From Paenibacillus sp. GM2 (GTDB lineage Bacteria > Bacillota > Bacilli > Paenibacillales > Paenibacillaceae): DNA of 64,000 nt. Within the stretch, counting starts at the first letter, position 1. Every line of letters begins with the position of its first letter. Below the pieces are notes generated by a model. That model worked only from the letters and a program-made list of their open reading frames with translations. It ran no database searches and was not told the origin of the DNA. The DNA lies in assembly GCF_900069005.2 (NCBI RefSeq), contig NZ_LN831279.1:2682269-2746268 (forward strand). The letters run 5' to 3'. Positions 17,395 to 27,598 of this stretch are shown here, one piece after another. Both the position numbers and the translations under genes were made by a program.

Positions 17395-18981
17395 ATGAAA
17401 ATTACTAGACTCACTCTTCTCCTGCTCATTTGCCTGTTCATGGTAGAACCACTTACGTTTGCCAAGGGCGACGCGCTGACGTTCCAGGATATTGACCAGA
17501 GCTATGCCAAGGAAGCCATTCTCTATCTACACGAGAAAAACATAATGAACGGCACAAGCGCCGGGCACTTCTCACCGCGACAAGTGATGACCCGTGCTGA
17601 ATTCGCCACCACACTTGTTCGCCTGCTACATATGGAGCCGGTTACTCCGGCCGTACCAACCTATACAGATGTGAAGAAGCAAGCCTGGTATTATGAAACC
17701 ATCCAGGCTGCTAGCGAGCTTGGCCTCGTTACCGGGAACGGAAATGGCACATTCTCTCCGGCACAATCAATCACCAGACAGGAAGCGGCAGCCCTGCTTA
17801 TACGCGCCTTGAAGGAACAAACGGGAGCCTATGGACTTAGCGGTTTTAAAGACCGTTCCTCTATCGCCGAATGGGCGCAACCCTACGTGGCCACTGCAGC
17901 AGGGCTTGGCCTAATGGAAGGTAGCGATGGGGCATTCCACCCTAAGCAAGCACTGACCCGGCAGGAAGCGGCCATGCTGCTGTACCGAGTCCTCCAGAAT
18001 GAAAAGTGGCAGCAAATCATTCATTCGAAAGTCCCCGCTTCGATCCAGCTTGGCTGGCAATACGGTCAGACTACGGAAGAATATGAGCGCTCGATTAGCA
18101 AGTCCAACATTAATGTTCTCTCGCCCCGCTGGTTCTTCCTTAACCAGGACGGTTCGATGGCGAGTCATGTTGATACCTCTCTGATCAGCTGGGCAAAACA
18201 GAACAACAAACAGATATGGGCGATGGTCGGCAATCGCTCTCTGCAAGAGAACACGCATGCGATGCTGAGCTCAAAGCAGGAGGCCACAAATTTCATTGCC
18301 CAGCTTAAGGCGGCTGTTGTGAATTACGGCTTGGAAGGCATCAATCTTGATTTTGAAAATGTAGCTCCGCAGGACCGGGAAGCAATGACCGCTTTCACGT
18401 CCGAACTGGCAATGCAATTGCACAGCATTGGCGCCAAGCTGTCTGTCAACGTCTCCCCGGATTGGAATACAGACTGGACGGAAGCTTTTGATTACGCCAG
18501 CCTGGGCAGCAGCGCAGACTACATCGTTCTGATGGGCTATGACGAGCATTGGTCGGGGTCGCCTATCCCTGGATCTGTGTCCTCCCTGCCTTGGCTGGAG
18601 CATGGGCTTGATACCTTATTGAAGAAGGTCCCTGCTGCCAAGGTCATTCTGGCAGTGCCGCTGTACAACCGGGATTGGACCGTCAACAGCAAGAACGGAG
18701 GAGTTACATCGGAGGATGTAACACTAACGGAGCAGAATACACGGATTCAGAAGTACGGTGCCGGGTTAAATTGGAAAGAGGATTTGGGACAGTATAAGGC
18801 GGTTTATCAGGCCAATGGGATTGCCCATCAGCTATGGCTAGAGGAGACCCGTTCACTTTCTCAGAAATATAAAATGGCTTCAGAGCGGGGAATCGCTGGA
18901 TTTGCCTACTGGCATATCGGCGGAGAATTTCCGGCGATATGGCCAAGCCTGCGCAATATGGCTAAATATATGGCGCAATAA
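17395..18981 (+). CDS. Surface protein with three SLH domains and a GH18 domain
   Basis: 528 residues. Signal peptide 1-23. Three SLH domains at ~29-73, 89-133 and 150-195, each with the F-x-P and TRQEAA-type motifs that bind pyruvylated wall polymers. Residues ~212-525 form a glycoside hydrolase 18 barrel. The active-site strand reads EGINLDFENV, with Glu 321 as the expected acid/base; the first Asp of the DxxDxDxE motif is replaced. This resembles spore and wall GH18 enzymes such as YaaH and YvbX more than true chitinases. The likely role is cleavage of wall N-acetyl sugar chains at the surface. It is a single gene, with AGAGGA before ATG. Confidence 0.88.
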   Translation: MKITRLTLLLLICLFMVEPLTFAKGDALTFQDIDQSYAKEAILYLHEKNIMNGTSAGHFSPRQVMTRAEFATTLVRLLHMEPVTPAVPTYTDVKKQAWYYETIQAASELGLVTGNGNGTFSPAQSITRQEAAALLIRALKEQTGAYGLSGFKDRSSIAEWAQPYVATAAGLGLMEGSDGAFHPKQALTRQEAAMLLYRVLQNEKWQQIIHSKVPASIQLGWQYGQTTEEYERSISKSNINVLSPRWFFLNQDGSMASHVDTSLISWAKQNNKQIWAMVGNRSLQENTHAMLSSKQEATNFIAQLKAAVVNYGLEGINLDFENVAPQDREAMTAFTSELAMQLHSIGAKLSVNVSPDWNTDWTEAFDYASLGSSADYIVLMGYDEHWSGSPIPGSVSSLPWLEHGLDTLLKKVPAAKVILAVPLYNRDWTVNSKNGGVTSEDVTLTEQNTRIQKYGAGLNWKEDLGQYKAVYQANGIAHQLWLEETRSLSQKYKMASERGIAGFAYWHIGGEFPAIWPSLRNMAKYMAQ

Positions 18982-19005
18982 ACACCATAATAGGGTACAA
19001 ATAAA

Positions 19006-19047
19006 AAACAGTGTGATCCGCGAATTAACCGCTAAATCACACTGTTT
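19006..19047. terminator. Bidirectional terminator between convergent genes
   Basis: A 12-bp perfect inverted repeat (arms 19006-19017 and 19036-19047) with T-rich flanks on both strands. It serves the SLH/GH18 gene and the convergent gene that ends at 19051. Confidence 0.85.
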
Positions 19048-19050
19048 ATT

Positions 19051-20112
19051 TTATTGAAGGCTATTGGCAATTTCCACCAGCTTATCAGTATCATACAATG
19101 GGACGAGCTTGCTACCATCCGTTTTATAGGATAGCAAGCTATACGTATACCCGTCATGCCGCCAGTAAATGGCACTGAATCCGTCATTTCCTTGAATCCA
19201 GGCGCGAGCACCATTCTCAAGCTTAGGCCCCTTCTTCCCTTCCGGTTCGGAAGTTACCTTCGAATTGGACTGCCCTAGCACCAGCTGTATTCCCAGCTGT
19301 TCATTGGCATACACCATCTGATATAAATCGAAGGGGGCGGCAATCTTGTTTACGGCGCGATGAGTTGCCTCAAAAGGCAGCTTGGGCAGCAGCAAGGGGA
19401 ATACAGCTTCGCGGATCGTCTGCTGAAAGGCCTCGTCGCTTGCTGAATCCGATGCCCATTGGCTCTCTGTCCCCTTCCACTTCGCCACGCCATCTGTAAT
19501 TAACAATCCAGAGTCAGCAGCTCCACCCTTAACATCATTAGCAACAGAAGCCGCCACTGATGATTGGTTTGCATACGCCACCACGGTTCCTTGGTCCGAT
19601 AATTGGATCACCGTTCCCGATCCAACCCTGGAATGAGGCTTCTGCACTTCACTTAGCAAAAATTGCCCGGTGTAATTTTTAGTCTTGCCATTCACTTTAT
19701 ATGTCACGATAACATCTATGGGATCATCCTTGCTGATATTAGTCCCCTTGAATACATTATTGGTAGACATGAGAGTCCGTCCGCCTGCCGCATCAGGTAA
19801 GGTGAAGGGGTCATTCGCCTGACTGACCGACGTTATCATCCGACCGCCAAGATGTAAGCCATAGCTGACTCCTTCAAAGCTTTTCTCGTCCCCATTTCGC
19901 TCCAGATACTGATCCCCGACGTAAATCGAATCCGGATATACGACCAACTCCACATTTTTTATAAATAAATCATCCGTCGCCACATCGAAGCTAAAAAGCT
20001 TAGGCTCCTGATTAAGCTCAGTTAATCGATAAGATAAAAAAGCTACCGTTATAACAAATACCACATTAAGCACAATTGAGCCTATAAACACCGCTCGTCT
20101 CTGCTTTGCCAA
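19051..20112 (-). CDS. Membrane-anchored protein of unknown function
   Basis: 353 residues from a TTG start with an AGGGGTGA site 8 nt upstream. A basic start and one hydrophobic segment at ~8-27 anchor it, leaving ~325 residues outside the cell. The outer part is beta-rich at first (a predicted Ig-like strand pattern to ~160). A Ser/Ala-rich middle follows, then a C-terminal part with AWIQGNDGFSAIYWRHDGYT. It has no lipobox, catalytic motif or repeat that I can recognise. It is transcribed alone, with a shared terminator. It may be a regulatory membrane protein; the function is unknown. Confidence 0.7.
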   Translation of the reverse strand: MAKQRRAVFIGSIVLNVVFVITVAFLSYRLTELNQEPKLFSFDVATDDLFIKNVELVVYPDSIYVGDQYLERNGDEKSFEGVSYGLHLGGRMITSVSQANDPFTLPDAAGGRTLMSTNNVFKGTNISKDDPIDVIVTYKVNGKTKNYTGQFLLSEVQKPHSRVGSGTVIQLSDQGTVVAYANQSSVAASVANDVKGGAADSGLLITDGVAKWKGTESQWASDSASDEAFQQTIREAVFPLLLPKLPFEATHRAVNKIAAPFDLYQMVYANEQLGIQLVLGQSNSKVTSEPEGKKGPKLENGARAWIQGNDGFSAIYWRHDGYTYSLLSYKTDGSKLVPLYDTDKLVEIANSLQ

Positions 20113-20237
20113 GTTAACTTCACCCCTCTCACTGATAAAGATACCATAATTTAGGCGGGTACTCTAATGACAAATCAGATATGGATGGGATGACGATATC
20201 CCTCTTCAAGCTATGGATCTCGATGATATTTGTAGAA

Positions 20238-20309
20238 AGAGCCATATCCCGCCCTATCCTAATGTATTAGCCAAGCTAACACTGGGGATGGGAATCGGAA
20301 TATGGCTCT
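20238..20309 (-). terminator. Long imperfect hairpin after pyrE
   Basis: Arms 20238-20258 and 20286-20309 pair over about 20 bp with a few mismatches, the outer 10 bp being perfect. On the minus strand it is followed by TTTCTAC, so it may end the pyr operon, though the T run is short. Confidence 0.4.
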
Positions 20310-20328
20310 ATAACTTCCTCTTGGCAGA

Positions 20329-20970
20329 TTATTTACCGAAGGAAGACGGGTCTTGTCTCCACGATTTCAAGAGGTCGAGGTCCTCTGCCTTGATAACTCC
20401 ACGTTCTACAGCCACATCGATCAGGGCGGAGTAATTGGACAGTGTCTGCAGCGGTACTCCCGCTTCTGCGAAGGCATGAACCGCCTTGTCCAGCTGGTAG
20501 CTGAAGATGGCCAGCACGACCAGGGGCTCTGCTCCAACTGCTCGGACTGCTTCGGCTGCCTTGATCGAGCTGCCGCCTGTAGAGATCAGATCCTCGATCA
20601 CGATCACTTTCTGTCCCGACTTGATCAGGCCTTCAATTTGATTTTCCTTGCCGTGGCCCTTGGCCTTGTCGCGAATGTAAGCCATCGGCAAGCCAAGCTT
20701 CTGCGATACAAATGCAGCATGGGGAATTCCCGCCGTTGCCGTCCCCGCTATGACTTCGGCTTCCGGATAAGCCTCACGAATCACTGCCGCAAAGGATTCA
20801 GCGATCAGATCGCGGATTTCCGGATAAGACATCGTTAAGCGATTATCGCAATAGATAGGAGATTTGATGCCTGAGGTCCAAGTGAACGGTTCACGCGGAC
20901 GAAGCGCAACTGCCTCGATATCAAGCAGACGATCTGCAATCTGATTAGCCATAGAATTTGTGTTTACCAT
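20329..20970 (-). CDS. pyrE: Orotate phosphoribosyltransferase
   Basis: 213 residues. Joins orotate to PRPP to give OMP. The PRPP loop reads VIVIEDLISTGGSS at ~120-133, and the orotate site segment FTWTSGIKSPIYCDNR is near residue 30. The start ATG 20970 overlaps the pyrF stop and has a GAGGAG site inside the end of pyrF. Last gene of the pyr operon. Confidence 0.95.
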   Translation of the reverse strand: MVNTNSMANQIADRLLDIEAVALRPREPFTWTSGIKSPIYCDNRLTMSYPEIRDLIAESFAAVIREAYPEAEVIAGTATAGIPHAAFVSQKLGLPMAYIRDKAKGHGKENQIEGLIKSGQKVIVIEDLISTGGSSIKAAEAVRAVGAEPLVVLAIFSYQLDKAVHAFAEAGVPLQTLSNYSALIDVAVERGVIKAEDLDLLKSWRQDPSSFGK

Positions 20971-21701
20971 GCTTGTTTCATCTCCTCAATAATTTGTAGT
21001 GCAGCTTCTCTCGGGCTTGGGGCAGAGATAATCGGTCTGCCTACGACGATGTAGTCCGTTCCCTGCTGCATAGCCTCAAGTGGAGTTAATGTACGCGACT
21101 GGTCGCCCGCAGCGCTTCCGGCTGGACGAATTCCTGGCGTAACCGTCTTAAAGTCCTTGCTACAAGCACTCTTAATTGCCTGCACTTCCAGCGGCGAGGC
21201 AACAACTCCATCTAATCCCGCTTCCTTCGTAAGCAGGGCATAGGAGACCACCGATTGCTCAACCGTTCCCGGAATCCCAAGCTCCTGATTCAGCATCGTC
21301 TGATCCGTGCTGGTGAGCTGGGTTACTCCGATCAGGATCGGCTGCTTTAATGCCGGAGAAGCGGCCATTGCTTCCTGCACGCCTTCCTTGGCAGCCTTCA
21401 TCATCTTCAATCCTCCAGCGGCATGAACATTGAACATATCTACGCCGAGCGAAGTGATGCCAAACGCACCATTCTTGACAGTGTTAGGGATATCATGCAT
21501 TTTCAAATCCAGGAAGACGGAATACCCGCGATCCTTCAATTCACGGACAAAGTCCGGACCTTCGCTGTAATAGAGCTGCATCCCTACCTTCATATAGCAA
21601 GGGATTCCCTCCAGTGTGTCGATGAGTTGTCTTGCCTGCTCCACCGTGGGGCAATCCAGAGCAACCATTAATCTTCCTGCGGCTTGTTCGAATATATTCA
21701 T
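20964..21701 (-). CDS. pyrF: Orotidine 5'-phosphate decarboxylase
   Basis: 245 residues from ATG 21701, preceded by GGAGGAAGG; longer frames have no such site. It starts LMVALDCPT and holds the catalytic Lys/Asp motif (FLDLKMHDIPNTV) near residue 60, followed by GIRPAGSAAGDQSR, the phosphate loop. It makes UMP, the last step of the de novo route. A 90-bp gap separates it from carB, where B. subtilis keeps pyrK and pyrD. Confidence 0.95.
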   Translation of the reverse strand: MNIFEQAAGRLMVALDCPTVEQARQLIDTLEGIPCYMKVGMQLYYSEGPDFVRELKDRGYSVFLDLKMHDIPNTVKNGAFGITSLGVDMFNVHAAGGLKMMKAAKEGVQEAMAASPALKQPILIGVTQLTSTDQTMLNQELGIPGTVEQSVVSYALLTKEAGLDGVVASPLEVQAIKSACSKDFKTVTPGIRPAGSAAGDQSRTLTPLEAMQQGTDYIVVGRPIISAPSPREAALQIIEEMKQAW

Positions 21702-21791
21702 GCTTCTTGCCTTCCTCCTGTCATACTCACGGCCCCGAAGCTTAAGCCTCCGGAGCCGCATGAAATATCAATCTGTCTATAAGCTAATCTA

Positions 21792-24700
21792 TTAAGTCCG
21801 TGGCATCGCCTGTGAAGAGAAGTTGAGCGTTTCAAGCATTTCCAGCAGTGCGCGGACTGTATCCAGCGAAGTCATGCAGACTACCCCGTTTTCCACCGCT
21901 TCGCGGCGAATCCGGAAGCCGTCGCGCTCCGGCTCTTTGCCTTTCGTCAGCGTATTGATGACGAAATGTGCTTGGCCGTTGCGGATCAGATCGAGAATGT
22001 TCGGCTCTCCGTCCTTCAGCTTGTTCACTGTGGTCACTCGGATATTCGCCTCTTCAAGCGCCGCAGCGGTGCCCGAGGTTGCGATAATCTTATAGCCCAG
22101 ATTATAGAAGCCGCGCAGAAGTTCCACTGCCTCTTCCTTGTCTTTATCAGATACCGTAGCGATGATCGCTCCGCTAACCGGTATCTTCATTCCCGCCCCT
22201 ACCAAGCCTTTGTACAGCGCTTTGGCATAACGCGGATCGCGGCCCATCACTTCACCGGTCGATTTCATTTCCGGCCCAAGAGTCGGCTCTACACGGCGCA
22301 GCTTCGCGAAGGAGAACACCGGCACCTTCACAGATACCTGCTCGCTCTCCGGCCACATGCCTTCTGCATAACCGAGGTCCTTCAGCTTCTGGCCAAGGAT
22401 GCATTTCGTCGCTACGTTCGCCATCGGTATATTCGTTACTTTGCTCAGGAACGGTACTGTACGGGACGAGCGAGGGTTAACCTCGATCACATAAACTTCG
22501 TTCTGATAGATCACGAACTGGATATTGACCAGACCAACTGTCTTCAGCTCTTTGGCGATCCTGATCGTGATGTCGATGATCTTCTCCTTGAGCTCCGCAG
22601 ATAGATGCTGCGGCGGATATACCGCAATCGAGTCCCCGGAGTGAACACCGGCCCGTTCGATATGCTCCATGATACCTGGGATCAATACGGTCTCGCCATC
22701 GCAGATCGCATCAACCTCGACCTCTTTGCCAAGCATGTAGCGGTCAATCAGCACCGGATGCTGGGGATTAATCTTCACCGCTTCCTCCATATAGCGAAGC
22801 AGGTCCTCGTCGGAGTATACGATCTCCATCGCCCGTCCGCCCAACACGTAGGATGGACGCACCAGAACCGGATAACCAAGCCCGCGAGCAGTCCCAACCG
22901 CTTCATCTACGGAGGTTACTGTGCTGCCCTTAGGCTGAGCGATGTTCAGTTTGGATAAGAGTGCTTCGAACCGCTTGCGGTCCTCCGCCTCATCGATGCT
23001 CTCCAAGGAAGTACCGATAATCCGTACCCCGGCCGCTTCTAATGGAGCTGCCAAATTGATCGCCGTCTGTCCGCCGAATTGGACGATAACTCCCAGCGGC
23101 TTCTCTTGCTCGATGACATGCATTACATCCTCGAAGAAGAGCGGCTCGAAGTACAAGCGGTCGGATGTATTGAAATCTGTCGATACTGTCTCCGGGTTGT
23201 TGTTGATAATGACGGCCTCGTAGCCGGCATTCTGAATAGCCCATACGGCGTGAACCGTAGAATAGTCGAACTCGATCCCTTGACCGATACGAATCGGACC
23301 TGAACCAAGAACGATGATCTTCTCTTTATCGGTATGGAGAACTTCGTTCTCCGTCTCATAGGTTGAGTAGTAATATGGCGTCGAGGCCTCAAACTCCGCC
23401 GCACAGGTGTCAACCATTTTATAGACCGGTCGGATGCCCTGCTCTTTGCGGAAGGCCGTTATGCTGGCTTCCGTCACAAGCGAGCCGCCAGGATGTCCGG
23501 CTGAGCGCAGCTCCGCGATAGCGCGGTCCGTGAAGCCCAGTCTTTTCGCTTCATACAAGGTAGCATTGCTTAATTCAATCTCACCGGAGATCCGGCTCTC
23601 AAACTGCACCAATCGCTCGATCTTATCCAGGAACCACCAGTCGATGCTTGTCAGGTCTTGAATCTCCTGCAGCTTATAGCCGCGGCGGAAGGCTTCAGCG
23701 ACAAGGAACACCCGCTCGTCGTCCGCTTTGGTCAGGCGCTTGTTCAAGGTATCAGTATCCAGCTCTTCGGTTCCTTTTATATATAAACGGTTGGTTCCAA
23801 TCTCTAGAGAGCGAACCGCTTTATGGATCGATTCCTCGAACGTCCGGCCGATGGCCATTACTTCTCCGGTTGCTTTCATCTGCGTGCCAAGCTTGCGGTT
23901 GGCGTGCACAAATTTATCGAACGGCCAGCGCGGAATTTTGCTAACGATATAGTCCAGCGTTGGCTCGAAGCAGGCATAAGTCTGACCTGTGACCGGGTTT
24001 ATGATTTCATCAAGCGTATAACCGAGAGCGATCTTGGCCGCCATCTTGGCAATCGGATAACCGGTCGCTTTCGAGGCCAGCGCCGATGAACGGCTGACCC
24101 GCGGATTTACTTCGATGACGTAGTATTGATAGCTCTGCGGATCAAGGGCAAACTGTACGTTACAGCCGCCTTCAATCTCCAGCGCGCGGATAATCTTCAG
24201 CGAGGCCGAGCGGAGCATTTGATACTCCCGATCGGACAGCGTCTGGCTTGGCGCTACAACGATGCTATCGCCGGTGTGAACCCCAACCGGGTCGAAGTTC
24301 TCCATATTGCAGACTACGATACAGTTGTCGTTCGCATCGCGCATTACTTCATATTCGATTTCCTTCATGCCGGCGATCGACTTCTCAATAAGACATTGAC
24401 CGATTGGGCTGTACCGAATACCGGAAGCGACGATCTCTCTTAATTCTTCTTCATTCATACAAATTCCGCCGCCAGTACCGCCAAGCGTATAAGCCGGACG
24501 GACAATCAGCGGATAACCGATTTCTTCCGCGAAGCGAAGCGCTTCTTCCAACGTTGTAATGATGGTGCTCTCCGGTACAGGCTGCTCCAGCTCTCGCATC
24601 AATTCGCGGAACAAATCGCGGTCTTCCGCCTTCTCAATCGAAGTCAGCTGTGTTCCCAGCAGCTTCACATTTTCACGTTCCAGCACACCGGCGCGAGCAA

Positions 24701-25004
24701 GCTCCACCGCCATATTCAGGCCCGTTTGTCCGCCAAGGGTCGGCAATAGTCCGTCCGGACGTTCCTGGCGAATGATCTGCGTTACAAAATCGAGCGTAAT
24801 CGGCTCAATATATACTTTATCAGCCATATTCGTATCCGTCATGATCGTGGCCGGGTTGCTATTAATCAGAACAACTTCTACGCCTTCTTCTCTCAACGCT
24901 CGGCAAGCCTGGGTTCCGGCATAATCGAACTCGGCAGCCTGACCAATGACGATCGGACCGGACCCGATCACAAGAATTTTCTTCATTTCTTTATTTATCG
25001 GCAT
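21792..25004 (-). CDS. carB: Carbamoyl phosphate synthase, large subunit
   Basis: 1070 residues, the normal length. Two homologous ATP-grasp halves: the first with RPAYTLGGTGGG, the second with RPSYVLGGRAMEIVY. The C-terminal MGS-like allosteric domain spans ~935-1070. It makes carbamoyl phosphate from ammonia delivered by CarA. It starts 5 bp after carA. Being in the pyr operon, it is the pyrimidine form (pyrAB of B. subtilis) and is expected to respond to UMP and PRPP. Confidence 0.97.
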   Translation of the reverse strand: MPINKEMKKILVIGSGPIVIGQAAEFDYAGTQACRALREEGVEVVLINSNPATIMTDTNMADKVYIEPITLDFVTQIIRQERPDGLLPTLGGQTGLNMAVELARAGVLERENVKLLGTQLTSIEKAEDRDLFRELMRELEQPVPESTIITTLEEALRFAEEIGYPLIVRPAYTLGGTGGGICMNEEELREIVASGIRYSPIGQCLIEKSIAGMKEIEYEVMRDANDNCIVVCNMENFDPVGVHTGDSIVVAPSQTLSDREYQMLRSASLKIIRALEIEGGCNVQFALDPQSYQYYVIEVNPRVSRSSALASKATGYPIAKMAAKIALGYTLDEIINPVTGQTYACFEPTLDYIVSKIPRWPFDKFVHANRKLGTQMKATGEVMAIGRTFEESIHKAVRSLEIGTNRLYIKGTEELDTDTLNKRLTKADDERVFLVAEAFRRGYKLQEIQDLTSIDWWFLDKIERLVQFESRISGEIELSNATLYEAKRLGFTDRAIAELRSAGHPGGSLVTEASITAFRKEQGIRPVYKMVDTCAAEFEASTPYYYSTYETENEVLHTDKEKIIVLGSGPIRIGQGIEFDYSTVHAVWAIQNAGYEAVIINNNPETVSTDFNTSDRLYFEPLFFEDVMHVIEQEKPLGVIVQFGGQTAINLAAPLEAAGVRIIGTSLESIDEAEDRKRFEALLSKLNIAQPKGSTVTSVDEAVGTARGLGYPVLVRPSYVLGGRAMEIVYSDEDLLRYMEEAVKINPQHPVLIDRYMLGKEVEVDAICDGETVLIPGIMEHIERAGVHSGDSIAVYPPQHLSAELKEKIIDITIRIAKELKTVGLVNIQFVIYQNEVYVIEVNPRSSRTVPFLSKVTNIPMANVATKCILGQKLKDLGYAEGMWPESEQVSVKVPVFSFAKLRRVEPTLGPEMKSTGEVMGRDPRYAKALYKGLVGAGMKIPVSGAIIATVSDKDKEEAVELLRGFYNLGYKIIATSGTAAALEEANIRVTTVNKLKDGEPNILDLIRNGQAHFVINTLTKGKEPERDGFRIRREAVENGVVCMTSLDTVRALLEMLETLNFSSQAMPRT

Positions 25005-25009
25005 AGTTA

Positions 25010-26143
25010 TTATTCCCCTTTCGCCCTAGCCATCAACTCAATTTGACGCGATTTTCTCGGATGTTGTCTTTTATGCTCACGGATCATATCAATGAAGCGG
25101 TCAAACAGATAGCTGTTGTCATACGGGCCCGGAGAGGCCTCTGGATGGTATTGTACCGAGAAGGCAGGGTACTTCTTATGTCTAACGCCTTCGACCGTCT
25201 TATCATTATTGTTGATATGGGTCACTTCCAGTTCTGTGCCCGCAATAGATGCCTCGTTAACCGTATAGCCGTGATTCTGCGAAGTTATATAGCAGCGGCC
25301 TGTTGCCAATTCCTTAACCGGATGGTTGCCACCGCGGTGGCCGAATTTCAGCTTTTCAGTATCGGCGCCACAAGCCAGCGACAACAGCTGGTGTCCCAGA
25401 CAAATTCCGAAGATCGGATATTTGCCGAGAAGCTCAGAGATCATTTCAGCAGCGTAAGGTACATCTTTGGGATCACCAGGGCCGTTGGATAATTGAATCC
25501 CGTCCGGGTTAAGGCGGCGAATCTCTTCAGCCGTCGTGTTATGCGGCACAATGACCACATCGCAATCCCGTTGGTTCAGCTCGCGCAGGATACCGCTCTT
25601 CGCGCCAAAGTCCACGAGTACGATCCGTTCCTTGGTACCCGGGCTACTGTAGATATGCTGTGTAGAGGTTCGCGCTACTTGATTGCGCAGTTCATCGATG
25701 CTAGCTGCTGCTACCAGCTCCTGCAGTTCTTCGACCGACTTCGAGGAAGTCGTAAGGATTCCCTTCATTGTGCCATGATGACGAATAATCCGAGTCAACA
25801 TCCGTGTATCAATATCTGTAATGCCAGGAATGCCATACTCCTTAAGTAAATCGCCCAGACTGCATTCCGCTCTCCAATTGCTTGGTCTTGGCTCATACCG
25901 ACGTACGATAAAGCCGTGAATCGAAGGTGCAATTGACTCGAAATCATCGCGCGAAATTCCGTAGTTGCCGATCAGCGGATGCGTCATGGTGACGATCTGA
26001 CCGCAATAAGAAGGATCAGACAGCACCTCTTGATATCCCGTAATCCCTGTATTAAAAACGACCTCGCCCGTTTTTTCCACTTCCGCTCCGAACGATTTAC
26101 CTGTAAACAGCGTGCCGTCCTCTAATAACAATCTAGCCTGCAT
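25010..26143 (-). CDS. carA: Carbamoyl phosphate synthase, small (glutaminase) subunit
   Basis: 377 residues. The N-terminal CPSase_sm domain (FNTGITGYQEVLSDPSYCGQ) is followed by a class I glutamine amidotransferase with GICLGHQ (nucleophile Cys) and QYHPEASPGP (His-Glu dyad). ATG 26143 has an AAGGAG site. B. subtilis calls it pyrAA. Confidence 0.96.
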   Translation of the reverse strand: MQARLLLEDGTLFTGKSFGAEVEKTGEVVFNTGITGYQEVLSDPSYCGQIVTMTHPLIGNYGISRDDFESIAPSIHGFIVRRYEPRPSNWRAECSLGDLLKEYGIPGITDIDTRMLTRIIRHHGTMKGILTTSSKSVEELQELVAAASIDELRNQVARTSTQHIYSSPGTKERIVLVDFGAKSGILRELNQRDCDVVIVPHNTTAEEIRRLNPDGIQLSNGPGDPKDVPYAAEMISELLGKYPIFGICLGHQLLSLACGADTEKLKFGHRGGNHPVKELATGRCYITSQNHGYTVNEASIAGTELEVTHINNNDKTVEGVRHKKYPAFSVQYHPEASPGPYDNSYLFDRFIDMIREHKRQHPRKSRQIELMARAKGE

Positions 26144-26220
26144 CCTCTTTGCACTCCTTTTTATACACTTCTATATTCTCTGGATCATCCTTCATTTCAA
26201 GGGCGACTTGCCCGATAATT

Positions 26221-27513
26221 CTACAACGTGTTACTCCACACCAGCTTCCCGCCAACAATCGTATCTGTCGGCCAGCCCTTCAGCTTCCAGCCCGTAAACG
26301 GTGTGTTGCGACCCTTCGTGGCGAACGTCTTCGGATCAACGCTGCGTTCTTGCTCAAGATCAATAACGGTTAGATCGGCAGGAGCTCCAGGCGCAAGCTT
26401 ACCGGCAGATAGTCCGAATACCCGGGCCGGATCAGCTGTCATCCGTTTGACAAGCATCTCCAGGCTCCAGCGGCCTGTTGCCACGAACTTCGTATAGAGC
26501 AGCGGGAAGGCTGTCTCGAATCCGACGATACCAAAAGGTGCCTGGAGCATGCCCTTAGCCTTCTCCTCTTCGCTATGCGGAGCATGATCCGTAACAATGA
26601 TGTCAATCGTGCCATCTTCAAGCGCTGCAATACATGCTTCAACATCTCGCTTGGATCTTAGCGGCGGATTCATCTTCCAGTTAGCATCTGGTCCGGGAAT
26701 GTCTTCCTCAGACAGGACCAGATGATGGGGACAGATCTCCGTAGTCACATTGATGCCGATCTCCTTCGCTTGGCGAATCAGGCGGATCGACTGTTCGGTG
26801 CTGACATGGCATACATGGTAGTGTGCTCCTGTTGCTTCGGCGAGCAGAATATCGCGGCCAACATGAATCGCTTCTGACTCATTCGGGATTCCTTTGAATC
26901 CATGCTTTCTGGCAAATTCACCTTCAGCAACCGGCGCCCCTTCCACCAAAGAGTCATCCTCACAATGCGCGATGACCGGCATTCCCATAGAAGTGGCCTT
27001 TCTCATCGCATCCTTCATCATTTGAGCGTTTTGTACACCTACTCCGTCATCCGTAAATCCGATCGCTCCGGCTTCCTTCAACGCTGCAAAGTCGGTTAAT
27101 TCCCGGCCTAACTCCCCTTTGGTAATCGCTGCGTAAGGCAGCACATTCACCAGCCCTGCTTGCTTGGCTTTCTCTTGAACAAGCTTCACCATGTCCGCAT
27201 TGTCAGTTATCGGCCTCGTATTGGGCATACAAGCGATCGTCGTGAAACCGCCCTTTGCTGCAGAGCGGGAACCTGTCTCGATCGTCTCTTTATGTTCAAA
27301 GCCCGGCTCGCGAAGGTGAACGTGCATATCGATGAGCCCCGGTGTCACCAGCTTGCCATTAGCATCCATAACTTTGCTATCCGCTTCGATATTCACATCC
27401 GTTCCTGCGCTGTCCTCCACTTTATCTATTACACCGTTCTGCACATAGATTGTCTTCAGTTCCAGCTGTCCGTTCTCGTTCAATACATTTGCATTACGAA
27501 TAATGAGTTGCAT
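26221..27513 (-). CDS. pyrC: Dihydroorotase
   Basis: 430 residues from ATG 27513 (MQLIIRNANVLNENG), close to the B. subtilis length; the longer frame overlaps pyrB and has no site. Metal ligands: HVHLREPG near residue 60 and TDHAPHS near 305. A type I dihydroorotase that closes carbamoyl aspartate to dihydroorotate. An AAGGA stretch is about 13 nt upstream, a weak site. It lies 85 bp from the pyrB stop. Confidence 0.95.
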   Translation of the reverse strand: MQLIIRNANVLNENGQLELKTIYVQNGVIDKVEDSAGTDVNIEADSKVMDANGKLVTPGLIDMHVHLREPGFEHKETIETGSRSAAKGGFTTIACMPNTRPITDNADMVKLVQEKAKQAGLVNVLPYAAITKGELGRELTDFAALKEAGAIGFTDDGVGVQNAQMMKDAMRKATSMGMPVIAHCEDDSLVEGAPVAEGEFARKHGFKGIPNESEAIHVGRDILLAEATGAHYHVCHVSTEQSIRLIRQAKEIGINVTTEICPHHLVLSEEDIPGPDANWKMNPPLRSKRDVEACIAALEDGTIDIIVTDHAPHSEEEKAKGMLQAPFGIVGFETAFPLLYTKFVATGRWSLEMLVKRMTADPARVFGLSAGKLAPGAPADLTVIDLEQERSVDPKTFATKGRNTPFTGWKLKGWPTDTIVGGKLVWSNTL

Positions 27514-27598
27514 GGAAGATACACCGTCCTTATAGTCGTTAATTATTTCTATAGTATCGCTTATCAAAAATGATGGCTGCTTGGTCGCCAGCTGCGAC

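Noticed and set aside
20213..20434. Plus-strand frame after pyrE
   Set aside because: It covers the hairpin and the antisense of pyrE; no ribosome site.
23648..23952. Long plus-strand frames antisense to carB and other GC-rich genes
   Set aside because: These are the usual shadow frames opposite conserved coding sequence.
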